Assembly (NCBI GenBank): GCA_046727755.1
Contig: JBKPDG010000207.1
Location: 1 to 28,811, forward strand
Reading direction: 5' to 3'
DNA: 28,811 bases
Origin: JALZAA01 sp046727755
GTDB taxonomy: Bacteria; Actinomycetota; Acidimicrobiia; IMCC26256; JACDBD01
Below, piece by piece: positions 1-6,925 of this stretch. Positions within the stretch are counted from its first letter, which is position 1. The number at the start of each line of letters is the position of its first letter. Both the position numbers and the translations under genes were made by a program. A model generated the notes under the pieces. That model ran no database searches and was not told the DNA's origin. It worked only from the letters and a program-made list of their open reading frames with translations.

Positions 1-92
1 GCGGGCAGTAGCCTCGCCAGCTCGGCCGTGTAGCGACCGATCCCACCCGGGGCCGGTTGGAGCAATTGCTCGAGGTTCAGTGCGACGCGCAT
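1..92 (-). CDS. Glycosyltransferase family 4, N-terminal fragment (cut by contig edge)
   Basis: Read on the minus strand from ATG at 92-90, 30 codons remain before the contig edge. The peptide begins MRVALNLEQLL and continues with GGIGRYTAELARLL. This hydrophobic first strand followed by a Gly-rich loop (GGIGRY) is the usual N-terminus of GT-B fold, family 4 glycosyltransferases, where it lines the cleft between the two Rossmann domains. The acceptor and donor cannot be told from this fragment. Its start codon overlaps that of the divergent glycosyltransferase at 91, so the pair probably belongs to one surface-polysaccharide or glycolipid locus that continues to the left. Family assignment rests on about 30 residues only. 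Confidence 0.7.
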   Translation of the reverse strand, partial: MRVALNLEQLLQPAPGGIGRYTAELARLLP

Positions 93-1221
93 GATCCGGC
101 TGCTCTCCGTCCAACCGGTCGCCGAGCGAGGCGGATCGGACCACCTGCTCGTGCGGATGGTGCGCAGCCTTCCACCCGACGAGTTCGACTGCCACGTCGC
201 CCTCCCGGGCCGCTCACCGCTGGCCGAGGAGTTCGCCGCCGCCGGCGCCACGCTCCACACGGTCCCGATGGAGCGCCTGTCGACGAGCCATGCCGCCGGC
301 GAGTGGGCCGGCTACGTCGGCGGGTGGCCGGTGGCCGTGACGCGTCTCGTGAAGCTGATCCGCCGCCTCCACGTCGACGTCGTGCACACGAACTCGCTGC
401 ACTCGCTCTACGGCTGGGCGGCGGCCGCTATCACGGGGAGGCCGCACGTCTGGCAGGCACGGGAGATCGTCGTGCAGTCGCGCGCCGCTCTGCGGCTCGA
501 GCGGTTCCTCGCTCACCATTTTGCGGTGAAGGTCGTCTGCATGTCGCAGGCGATCGCCGGCCAGCTCGACCCGGCGAACACCGAGGTCGTGTACGACACC
601 GTCGACCCGGCCGAGTTCCGCCCCGACCTCGCAGGACGGTTCCGCGACCGCGTCGCGATCCCGGACGACGCGCCGCTGGTGGGGGCGGTCGGGCGCATCG
701 ACACCTGGAAGGGCTTCGACGTGCTCCTCGACGCGTTCGAGCGCGCGAAGCACCAGCGCGCTGACCTGCACCTGGTTGTGGCGGGCGCGCCGGTGACCGG
801 GAAGGAACAGCTCGCAATGGACCTCGCGACGCGCGCCGCGCAGCTCCCCGACGTTCACTGGCTCGGCCCCCGCACCGACACGCCCGACCTCTTCGCCGAC
901 CTCGATCTCTTCGTCCTGCCCTCGACCGAGCCCGAGCCGTACGGCATCGTCGTCGTCGAGGCGCTCGCCAGCGGCGCACCCGTCGTCGTGACCGACGCCG
1001 GCGGGGCGCCCGAGATCGTCACCCGCGCCGCACCGGGGAGCGGCACCACCGTGCCCCCCGGCGACGCCACCGCCCTCGCCGACGCGATGGTGAGGATCGC
1101 TCCCGAGACGACAGACGGGGCAAGGAGGAGGCTGCGCCCCGCATCGCAACCCCCGGCTGACACCGGCCGGTTCGCCGAGATCTTCCGCGAGGCCGTCGCC
1201 GGTGGTCACGGCGCCCGCTGA
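91..1221 (+). CDS. Glycosyltransferase family 4 (GT-B fold)
   Basis: A complete 376-residue protein, normal length for a retaining GT-B glycosyltransferase that moves a sugar from a nucleotide-sugar to a lipid or glycan acceptor at the cytoplasmic face of the membrane. The N-terminal domain starts MIRLLSVQPVAERGGSDHLL. The C-terminal donor domain begins near residue 195 (GAVGRIDTWKGFDVLLDAF) and carries the EPEPYGIVVVEAL stretch, the E-x7-E donor-binding motif of the family, followed by GAPVVVTDAGGAPEI. ATG 91 is the only plausible start, since there is an in-frame stop at 31 and no other start codon between. No clear Shine-Dalgarno is visible and the upstream bases are coding for the divergent gene. 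Specific sugar and acceptor are unknown. Confidence 0.88.
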   Translation: MIRLLSVQPVAERGGSDHLLVRMVRSLPPDEFDCHVALPGRSPLAEEFAAAGATLHTVPMERLSTSHAAGEWAGYVGGWPVAVTRLVKLIRRLHVDVVHTNSLHSLYGWAAAAITGRPHVWQAREIVVQSRAALRLERFLAHHFAVKVVCMSQAIAGQLDPANTEVVYDTVDPAEFRPDLAGRFRDRVAIPDDAPLVGAVGRIDTWKGFDVLLDAFERAKHQRADLHLVVAGAPVTGKEQLAMDLATRAAQLPDVHWLGPRTDTPDLFADLDLFVLPSTEPEPYGIVVVEALASGAPVVVTDAGGAPEIVTRAAPGSGTTVPPGDATALADAMVRIAPETTDGARRRLRPASQPPADTGRFAEIFREAVAGGHGAR

Positions 1222-1262
1222 GGCCGGGGTAGCCTTCGGCGGACCGACCGGGGGTCCGGCTC

Positions 1263-2414
1263 ATGATCCGCCTCGACTCCGTCTCCAAGCGCTTTCCCGA
1301 CGGCACCGTCGCGGTCACCGACCTGACTCTCGAGGTGCCTGAAGGCCAGACCTCCGTCCTGGTCGGCCCGTCCGGCTGTGGGAAGACCACGACCTTGAAG
1401 ATGGTGAACCGGCTCGTCGAGCCAACCAGCGGCCGCATCTACCTCGACGGTGAAGACGTGACCGGCGTCGATCCCGTCGGTCTCCGGCGCCGCATCGGCT
1501 ACGTGATCCAGCAGGTCGGCTTGTTCCCGCACCAGACCATCGCCGCCAATGTCGGCACCGTCCCCCGCCTGCTGGGCTGGAGTCGTGATCGCGTCAGCTC
1601 CCGCGTGAACGAGCTGCTCGAGCTCGTCGGCCTCGACCCGACGACGTATCGCCGCCGGTACCCGGCGCAGCTGTCGGGCGGTCAGCGCCAGCGCGTCGGC
1701 GTCGCACGCGCCCTGGCCGCCGACCCGCCCGTGCTGCTCATGGACGAGCCGTTCGGCGCCATCGACCCCGTCACCCGGATGCGACTCCAGGACGAGTTCC
1801 TGCGGCTCCAGGAGGCGGTCCGCAAGACCATCGTTTTCGTCACGCACGACATCGAGGAGGCGGTCAAGATGGGGGACCGCATCGCCATCCTCGAGGTCGG
1901 CGGCGTGCTCGCGCAGTACGACACCCCCGCCGAGGTGCTCGGCAATCCCGCGTCGGACTTCGTCGCCGACTTCGTGGGCGCCGATCGGGCACTGAAGCGG
2001 CTCAAGGTGACACCCATCGAGGTCGAGAGCCTCGAGCACCCGCCGACGGTGTTGCCGTCCGACTCACTGGCCCACGCCCGCCGGGTCATGACCCGCACCG
2101 GGGCCTCGTGGGTCGCGGTCGTCGACGCCGGCGCCCGCCTGCGGGGTCATGTGCGCGCCGCCAACGCGGCCGGCGAAGGCACCGCCGGTGATCGGGCCGA
2201 GCGGGTCGAGTCATGGGTCTCGACCGACGACTTCCTGGAAAATGCGCTCGCGGCAATGCTCCTCACCGATTACGGGTGGGTCGCGGTGGTCGAGGGGGAA
2301 CGCTTCGTAGGCGTGCTGACCCCGGATGCGATCTACCGCGCCCTGCGCACCTCGCTCGACGAAGCCGCCGCCGACCACGCCCCGACCGTCGAAGCCGAGC
2401 GCACCTCAGCCTGA
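1263..2414 (+). CDS. Osmoprotectant-type ABC transporter ATPase with CBS domains (OpuCA/ProV-like)
   Basis: A 383-residue ATPase of the quaternary-amine uptake (betaine/carnitine/choline) ABC family. Walker A is at residues 35-42 (GPSGCGKT), the signature LSGGQRQR at 137-144, Walker B LLMDEP at 158-163 and the switch His near 195 (VTHD). After about residue 245 there are two CBS-like repeats (VTPIEVESLEHPPTVLPSD... and WVSTDDFLENALAAM...GWVAVVEGERFVGVLT), the ionic-strength or nucleotide sensing module of OpuA/OpuC ATPases. No permease or binding protein lies beside it. The next genes on the same strand are the ergothioneine operon. Family members include EgtV, the ATPase of the ergothioneine importer EgtUV, so an ergothioneine role is possible but unproven; glycine betaine or another compatible solute is the default guess. 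Confidence 0.88.
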   Translation: MIRLDSVSKRFPDGTVAVTDLTLEVPEGQTSVLVGPSGCGKTTTLKMVNRLVEPTSGRIYLDGEDVTGVDPVGLRRRIGYVIQQVGLFPHQTIAANVGTVPRLLGWSRDRVSSRVNELLELVGLDPTTYRRRYPAQLSGGQRQRVGVARALAADPPVLLMDEPFGAIDPVTRMRLQDEFLRLQEAVRKTIVFVTHDIEEAVKMGDRIAILEVGGVLAQYDTPAEVLGNPASDFVADFVGADRALKRLKVTPIEVESLEHPPTVLPSDSLAHARRVMTRTGASWVAVVDAGARLRGHVRAANAAGEGTAGDRAERVESWVSTDDFLENALAAMLLTDYGWVAVVEGERFVGVLTPDAIYRALRTSLDEAAADHAPTVEAERTSA

Positions 2415-2429
2415 GCCGGCCCCGCCGGC
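2415..2429 (+). terminator. GC-rich hairpin directly after the ABC ATPase gene
   Basis: GCCGGC-CCC-GCCGGC forms a 6-bp stem with a 3-base loop immediately after the TGA at 2412-2414. There is no T-tract, which is common in actinobacterial terminators. If it works it would separate the ATPase transcript from the small ORF and egt genes; readthrough cannot be excluded. Confidence 0.4.
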
Positions 2430-2505
2430 GTGCATCCGCGACCGCGACCCGTCCGAACCGTCCCCGACCCCGTAGTACTCGAGACCGGCACAACCGAAAC
2501 GAGGC

Positions 2506-2511
2506 AGGAGG
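2506..2511 (+). promoter_or_regulatory. Consensus Shine-Dalgarno AGGAGG of the small ORF before egtA
   Basis: AGGAGG lies 7 bases upstream of ATG 2519, an ideal spacing. It is among the best ribosome binding sites in the window and serves the 24-codon ORF, not the GTG start of egtA, which has none of its own. Confidence 0.75.
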
Positions 2512-2518
2512 GAAACCG

Positions 2519-2593
2519 ATGAGCTCCTGGTACCAATGGACATCCCCCGTGCGAAACCTCGCCTGGGTCACCGCCCACTACGGGTACCGGTAA
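2519..2593 (+). CDS. 24-residue small ORF upstream of and probably translationally coupled to egtA
   Basis: ATG 2519 to TAA 2591-2593 encodes 24 residues starting MSSWYQWTSPVRNLAW and ending HYGYR. Three Trp and three Tyr in 24 residues is an unusual composition, and there is no Cys. The ORF has the consensus ribosome binding site of the region and its stop lies two bases before the GTG start of egtA, so ribosomes finishing it could restart on egtA. I do not recognise the peptide. It may be a leader peptide, a coupling device, or a functional microprotein. Another possibility is that it is the real 5' end of the operon with no peptide function. It has no recognisable hydrophobic membrane segment. 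Confidence 0.55.
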   Translation: MSSWYQWTSPVRNLAWVTAHYGYR

Positions 2594-2595
2594 CC

Positions 2596-3849
2596 GTGCC
2601 CACCGCCCGCCGGTCCCTCACGACGCGCGACGTGCACGAACTGGTCGACGAGCAGTGCTTCCAGCCGTCCCCTTCGGGGCGAGTCGGCGTCGAAGTCGAG
2701 TGGCTGGCCGTGTGCCTGGCCGACCCGGCTCAGCTGGTGCGGCCGGAGCTCGTGGGTGAGGCGGGGGCCGAGCTCCCCGCCGGCAGCCTCCTCACCTTCG
2801 AGCCCGGGGGCCAGGTCGAGCTGAGCTCGCCCCCGTTGCGTGGGATCGGCCCCGCGTGCGCCGCGATCGCCGCCGACGCCGCCGCCCTCAGCGCCGCCCT
2901 CGCCGACCACGGCGTCGGATTGGTGGGCGTCGGCCTCGATCCCGGTCCGGCGCGTCCCCGCTGCATCGAGTCGCCGCGCTACGAGGCGATGGAGGCGTAC
3001 TTCGACTCGCAGTGCGCAGCCGGTCGCACGATGATGCGATCGACCGCCGCCGTGCAGGTGAACGTCGACCTGGGGCCGACCCCGGCCGACGCCGCCCGGC
3101 GCTGGCGCCGAGCCCACGGCGCCGGGCCGCTGCTCTCCGCCGCCTTCGCCAACTCGCCCCTCTCGGGCGGCGCGCCGAGCGGGTGGCGCTCGCGGCGCCT
3201 GGCGGTCTGGACCGACGTCGACGAATGCCGCACGACGGCCGCCGACGGCAACGGCGAGCCCGACCCGGCGCGGCAGTGGGCCGACTATGCGCTCGACGCC
3301 CGTGTGATGTTCATCCGCCGGGACGAGTCGCGCTTCGTTCCCATCCTCGAGCCGCTGACGCTCGGCGACTGGATTGCGAAGGGCCACGAGCTCGGCTTTC
3401 CCACCCTCGACGACGTCTCGTACCACTTCACGACACTCTTCCCGCCCGTGCGACCGCGCGGCTGGCTCGAGATGCGCATGATCGACTCGCTTCCCGATCC
3501 GTGGTGGCGCGCCGCGGTTGCGGTCGCCACCACGCTCGTGTGCGACGACACGGCCGCCGACGCCGCTGCGGACGCGATCGCTCCGACCCGGGGCCGGTGG
3601 CTCGACGCCGCCCGGCACGGCCTCGGCCGTCCCGACTTCGCCGTCGCCGCACGAGACGCGTTCGGCGTCGCGCTCGAGGCCATGGTGCGCCTCGGCACGG
3701 ACGCGACCACGGTGCTCGCGGTGGAGGCGTTCGTCGACCGGTACGTGGCGCGCGGGCGCTGCCCCGCCGACGATCGTCTCGACGCGTGGCAGGACGACGA
3801 GACGCTGATCCCGGGGCCCGACCAGTTCGCGGCGGCGACATGGGCGTGA
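2596..3849 (+). CDS. egtA: Glutamate-cysteine ligase EgtA (ergothioneine biosynthesis)
   Basis: About 417 residues from GTG 2596. EgtA joins L-glutamate and L-cysteine with ATP to give gamma-glutamylcysteine, the sulfur donor for EgtB. The sequence shows the GCS2-type ligase core: GRVGVEVEWLAV (metal/ATP-binding Glu residues), GGQVELSSPP, an AAVQVNVDLG strand, DYALDARVMFIRR, and LEMRMIDSLPDPWW. The GTG start was chosen because it follows the small ORF by two bases and gives a normal N-terminus (TARRSLTTRDVHELV). An in-frame ATG at 2536 would add 20 residues that are merely a second frame of the small ORF. The 3' end overlaps egtB. First enzyme gene of an egtA-B-C-D operon. Confidence 0.9.
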   Translation: MPTARRSLTTRDVHELVDEQCFQPSPSGRVGVEVEWLAVCLADPAQLVRPELVGEAGAELPAGSLLTFEPGGQVELSSPPLRGIGPACAAIAADAAALSAALADHGVGLVGVGLDPGPARPRCIESPRYEAMEAYFDSQCAAGRTMMRSTAAVQVNVDLGPTPADAARRWRRAHGAGPLLSAAFANSPLSGGAPSGWRSRRLAVWTDVDECRTTAADGNGEPDPARQWADYALDARVMFIRRDESRFVPILEPLTLGDWIAKGHELGFPTLDDVSYHFTTLFPPVRPRGWLEMRMIDSLPDPWWRAAVAVATTLVCDDTAADAAADAIAPTRGRWLDAARHGLGRPDFAVAARDAFGVALEAMVRLGTDATTVLAVEAFVDRYVARGRCPADDRLDAWQDDETLIPGPDQFAAATWA

Positions 3850-5042
3850 CCGTCGAGACGGCGAGCCGCATCGAGGCCGAGCTCGAAGGGGCGCGCGCAC
3901 ACACGCTGGCGCTCCTCGCGCCCATCGACGACGCCGGCCTCGTCGGCCAGGTCTCGCCGCTGATGTCGCCGCTGGTCTGGGACCTGGCCCACGTCGGCCA
4001 CTACGAAGAGCTGTGGCTGCTGCGCAACATCGTGGGCGCGGCGCCCACCAACGAGCTCTTCGACGACGTCTACGACGCGTTCAAGCACCCGCGGCGCGAT
4101 CGTCCGTCCCTCCCGATCCTCGGGCCCGCTGACGCGCGCGCGTTCGTGGCCGGTGTCCGCGCGCGAGCGCTCGACGCGCTGGCGACGATCGACCTGGACA
4201 GCGACGACCCACTGCTGCGCGATGGCTTCGTGTACGGCCTGGTCGCGCAGCACGAGCATCAGCACGACGAGACGATGCTGGCCACGATCCAGCTCATGGA
4301 GGACTTCGCCCATCCGGACGCCGGCGACTGGCGCCCAGCGGCAGTCGAGCGCGACGCCGCCGGGGCGAATGAAGGCATGGTCGAGGTCCCTGCCGGAACG
4401 GCCGTCATCGGTACCGACGAGCGAGCGTGGGTGTACGACAACGAGCGGCCCCGCCACGAGGTCGAGGTCGCGCCCTTCCGGATCGATCGCACGCCGGTGA
4501 CCAACCGTCAGTACCGCGCGTTCGTCGAGGACGGCGGCTACGGCGACGCGCGGCTCTGGAGCACCGCCGGATGGGCATGGCGCCAGGACGCCGGGATCGA
4601 CGCGCCGCAGTTCTGGCGGCGCGAAGGCGGCGGCGACTGGTCGCGCCGTCGCTACGGCCGGCGCGAGGAGCTCCCGCTCGACGAGCCGGTCCAGCACGTC
4701 TGCTGGCACGAGGCGGACGCGTTCGCTCGCTGGCGGAACGCTCGCCTTCCTACCGAGACCGAATGGGAGGCGGCGGCGGCCCAGGAGGGCGAGCCGGGCG
4801 GGCCGCAGCAGATGGTCGGCGACGTGTGGGAGTGGACGGGTACCGACTTCGCCGGATACCCGGGCTTCGTGTCGTTTCCGTATCGCGAGTACTCGGAGGT
4901 GTTCTTCGGGCCGGAGTACAAGGTGCTGCGGGGGGGATCGTGGGCGACGGACGCCACCGTGCGTCGCGCCACGTTCCGGAACTGGGACTACCCGATACGC
5001 CGGCAGATCTTCGCCGGGTTCCGTTGCGCCGCCGACGCCTGA
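3840..5042 (+). CDS. egtB: Hercynine oxygenase (ergothioneine sulfoxide synthase) EgtB
   Basis: A 400-residue iron enzyme that uses O2 to join hercynine to gamma-glutamylcysteine, making the C-S bond of ergothioneine. The N-terminal DinB-like domain carries the iron ligands: His51 (DLAHVGHYEE) and the HEHQHDE motif with His138 and His142. The C-terminal half is the formylglycine-generating/sulfatase-modifying fold (GTAVIGTDERAWVYDNERPRHEVEVAPFRIDRTPVTNRQYRAFV to FAGFRCA). Near the end, RNWDYPIRRQIF holds an Asp-x3-Arg pair (383, 387) matching the residues that bind gamma-glutamylcysteine in mycobacterial EgtB, consistent with egtA next door. ATG 3840 overlaps egtA by 10 bases; GTG 3846, giving a GTGA overlap, is an equal alternative. 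Coupling to egtA is likely. Confidence 0.95.
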   Translation: MGVTVETASRIEAELEGARAHTLALLAPIDDAGLVGQVSPLMSPLVWDLAHVGHYEELWLLRNIVGAAPTNELFDDVYDAFKHPRRDRPSLPILGPADARAFVAGVRARALDALATIDLDSDDPLLRDGFVYGLVAQHEHQHDETMLATIQLMEDFAHPDAGDWRPAAVERDAAGANEGMVEVPAGTAVIGTDERAWVYDNERPRHEVEVAPFRIDRTPVTNRQYRAFVEDGGYGDARLWSTAGWAWRQDAGIDAPQFWRREGGGDWSRRRYGRREELPLDEPVQHVCWHEADAFARWRNARLPTETEWEAAAAQEGEPGGPQQMVGDVWEWTGTDFAGYPGFVSFPYREYSEVFFGPEYKVLRGGSWATDATVRRATFRNWDYPIRRQIFAGFRCAADA

Positions 5043-5048
5043 GCCGCC

Positions 5049-5810
5049 ATGTGCCGCCACCTCGCATACACCGGACCGTCGATCACGCTCGAGCAGCTGA
5101 TCCTCGAGCCCGAGCACTCGCTGCTCCAGCAGGCGCGCGCGCCCCGGCACCAGACGCACGGGTCGGACAACGCCGACGGGTTCGGTGTCGGCTGGTACGA
5201 CCGCGGCCGGCGCGCCGCACCCGCCCGGTACCGCACGACCCAGCCGATCTGGGAAGACGCGTCGTTTGCGAGCTTCTCGGGCCTGGTGAGCACGAACGCC
5301 GCGCTCGCGGCGGTGCGCAAGGCCTCGCCCGGCATGCCGATCGAGGAGACGAGCACCGCGCCCTTTGCGGACGGTCCCTGGCTGTTCTCGCACAACGGGG
5401 TCGTCCCTGACTTCCACGACGTGATCGACCGCGAGTTGCGCCGCGAGGTCAGCGACGGGCGCGCCCGCGGTATCGCGAGCCCGACGGATTCCGAGCTGCT
5501 GTTCGCGCTCGTCCTCGACCGGCTCGACGCCGGCACGCCCCCCGCCGACGCGCTGGTCGCGGTGGTCAAGCTCGTCGACGAGGTCGTCGACGAGCCCTCG
5601 AGAGCGCGTCTCAACTTCCTCCTGACCGACGGCGAGCGCGTCGTCGCCACCGCGTGCCGCAACTCGCTGTTCGTGTTCGACGACCGGCACCAGACAGGGG
5701 CCGTGGTCGTCGCGTCCGAGCCGTACGATGACGACGCGGGCTGGGAAGTCGTCAAGGACGGCTCGGTCGTGGAGCTCGGCGACGACAAGCTCGAAGTCCG
5801 TCCGTTCTGA
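5049..5810 (+). CDS. egtC: Gamma-glutamyl-hercynylcysteine sulfoxide hydrolase EgtC
   Basis: A 253-residue class II glutamine-amidotransferase-fold (Ntn) hydrolase that removes glutamate from gamma-glutamyl-hercynylcysteine sulfoxide. The catalytic nucleophile is Cys2 (MCRHLAYTGPS) exposed after Met removal, so ATG 5049 must be the start. Other family marks are the SDNADGFGVGWYD block, ISTN-like STNAALAAVRKAS, and FSHNGVV, which form the glutamine-binding pocket and oxyanion region. It begins six bases after the egtB stop, fitting a single transcript. Its presence matches the gamma-glutamylcysteine-dependent form of the pathway. Its stop codon at 5808-5810 overlaps a possible CTG start of egtD. 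Confidence 0.95.
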   Translation: MCRHLAYTGPSITLEQLILEPEHSLLQQARAPRHQTHGSDNADGFGVGWYDRGRRAAPARYRTTQPIWEDASFASFSGLVSTNAALAAVRKASPGMPIEETSTAPFADGPWLFSHNGVVPDFHDVIDRELRREVSDGRARGIASPTDSELLFALVLDRLDAGTPPADALVAVVKLVDEVVDEPSRARLNFLLTDGERVVATACRNSLFVFDDRHQTGAVVVASEPYDDDAGWEVVKDGSVVELGDDKLEVRPF

Positions 5811-5824
5811 TCGAGAGGCCCGTC

Positions 5825-6808
5825 ATCGCCCCCACCTCATCGCCGTCCCGCGTCGACGTCCACCTCGGTCCCGACGACCTCACCGACGCGTTGCGTGCCG
5901 ACGCGCGCGCCGGCCTGACCGCGAGCCCCAAAGTGCTTCCGCCGAAGTGGTTCTATGACGAAGAGGGCTGCCGGCTCTTCGACGAGATCACGCAGCTGCC
6001 GGAGTACTACCCGACGCGCACCGAGCGCGCGATTCTCGCCGCCCGTGCTGGAGACATCGCGGCGAGCACATCGGCGGACACGCTCGTCGAGCTCGGCTCG
6101 GGCACTTCGGAGAAGACGCGCCTCTTGCTCGACGCGCTGTCGGCGCAGGGGTCGCTCCGGCGGTTCGTCCCGTTCGACGTGAGCGAGCCCACCCTGCGCG
6201 ACGCGGCCGCCGCGATCGAACTCGAATATCCCGGCGTCGAGGTGCACGCCGTCGTCGGAGACTTCGAGCGCCACCTCGACCGGCTGCCCGCCGGCGGAAC
6301 GCGCCTCGTGGCGTTCCTTGGCAGCACGATCGGGAACCTCGACCCCGCCGGGCGAGCCCGCTTCTACAGGAGCCTCGCAGCCGGGCTCGGCCCCGACGAC
6401 GCCCTCCTGCTCGGCACCGACCTCGTCAAGGACTCCCGACGGCTGGAGGCGGCGTACGACGACGACGCCGGGGTGACGGCGGCGTTCAACCGCAACGTGC
6501 TTGCGGTGCTGAACCGCGAGCTGGCCGCCGATTTCGTGCCCGAGCGCTTCGCACACGTCGCGAAGTGGGACCCAGGCGAAGAGTGGCTCGAGATGCGACT
6601 GAGGTCCCAAGCTACGCAAACGGTGCGTGTCGACGAGCTCGATCTCGACGTCGAGTTCGCCGACGGGGAGGAGATGCGCACCGAGATCAGCGCCAAGTTC
6701 CGCCGCCAGCGGGTCGAGGCCGAGCTGGCCGCCGCCGGCCTTGCTCTCACTGCCTGGTGGACCGATCCTGACGGCGACTTCGCGCTGTCCTTGTCCGGAA
6801 AGTCCTAA
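5825..6808 (+). CDS. egtD: L-histidine N-alpha-methyltransferase EgtD, start codon uncertain
   Basis: EgtD trimethylates histidine with three S-adenosylmethionines to give hercynine, the first step of ergothioneine synthesis. The body is unmistakable: KVLPPKWFYDEEGCRLFDEITQLPEYYPTRTE, LVELGSGTSEKTRLLLDAL (SAM-binding), FLGSTIGNL, LLGTDLVKD, FNRNVLAVLNREL and WWTDPDGDF. The N-terminal family block (VDVHLGPDDLTDALRADARAGLT) is present in frame but lies upstream of the first canonical start, TTG 5891. Between the egtC stop and 5891 there is no ATG, GTG or TTG in this frame. I placed the start at ATC 5825 because GAGAGG at 5813-5818 sits six bases before it, giving 327 residues; CTG 5807 overlapping the egtC stop is the rival. 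A sequencing error is also possible. Function is certain; start is not. Confidence 0.92.
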   Translation: MAPTSSPSRVDVHLGPDDLTDALRADARAGLTASPKVLPPKWFYDEEGCRLFDEITQLPEYYPTRTERAILAARAGDIAASTSADTLVELGSGTSEKTRLLLDALSAQGSLRRFVPFDVSEPTLRDAAAAIELEYPGVEVHAVVGDFERHLDRLPAGGTRLVAFLGSTIGNLDPAGRARFYRSLAAGLGPDDALLLGTDLVKDSRRLEAAYDDDAGVTAAFNRNVLAVLNRELAADFVPERFAHVAKWDPGEEWLEMRLRSQATQTVRVDELDLDVEFADGEEMRTEISAKFRRQRVEAELAAAGLALTAWWTDPDGDFALSLSGKS

Positions 6809-6853
6809 TCGCCAGTTCGAAGGCGTGTAACCTCCGACAGGCTTTGCGGTGTC

Positions 6854-6869
6854 TACCGACCAGTAGGTA
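6854..6869. promoter_or_regulatory. Operator-like imperfect inverted repeat before the LLM oxidoreductase
   Basis: TACCGAC-CA-GTAGGTA is a 7-2-7 inverted repeat with six of seven pairs matching, in the 117-base gap between egtD and the LLM gene. Size and spacing suit a dimeric TetR-type repressor. No regulator gene is adjacent, so this rests on symmetry alone. Confidence 0.35.
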
Positions 6870-6925
6870 GGGACCCGAGCCGAGGCAAGTAGTGCCCGCG
6901 CAGCCGCTGGGAAGGACGGAGTTCC

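Noticed and set aside
2213..2593. 126-codon open frame running from within the ABC ATPase gene to the small ORF stop
   Set aside because: Its first two thirds overlap the ATPase in another frame and look like a shadow; only the last 24 codons have their own ribosome binding site, and these are annotated as the small ORF.
3285..5690. 801-codon open frame on the minus strand opposite egtA, egtB and egtC
   Set aside because: Antisense shadow of three enzymes with intact catalytic motifs; composition is typical of a GC-rich complementary frame.
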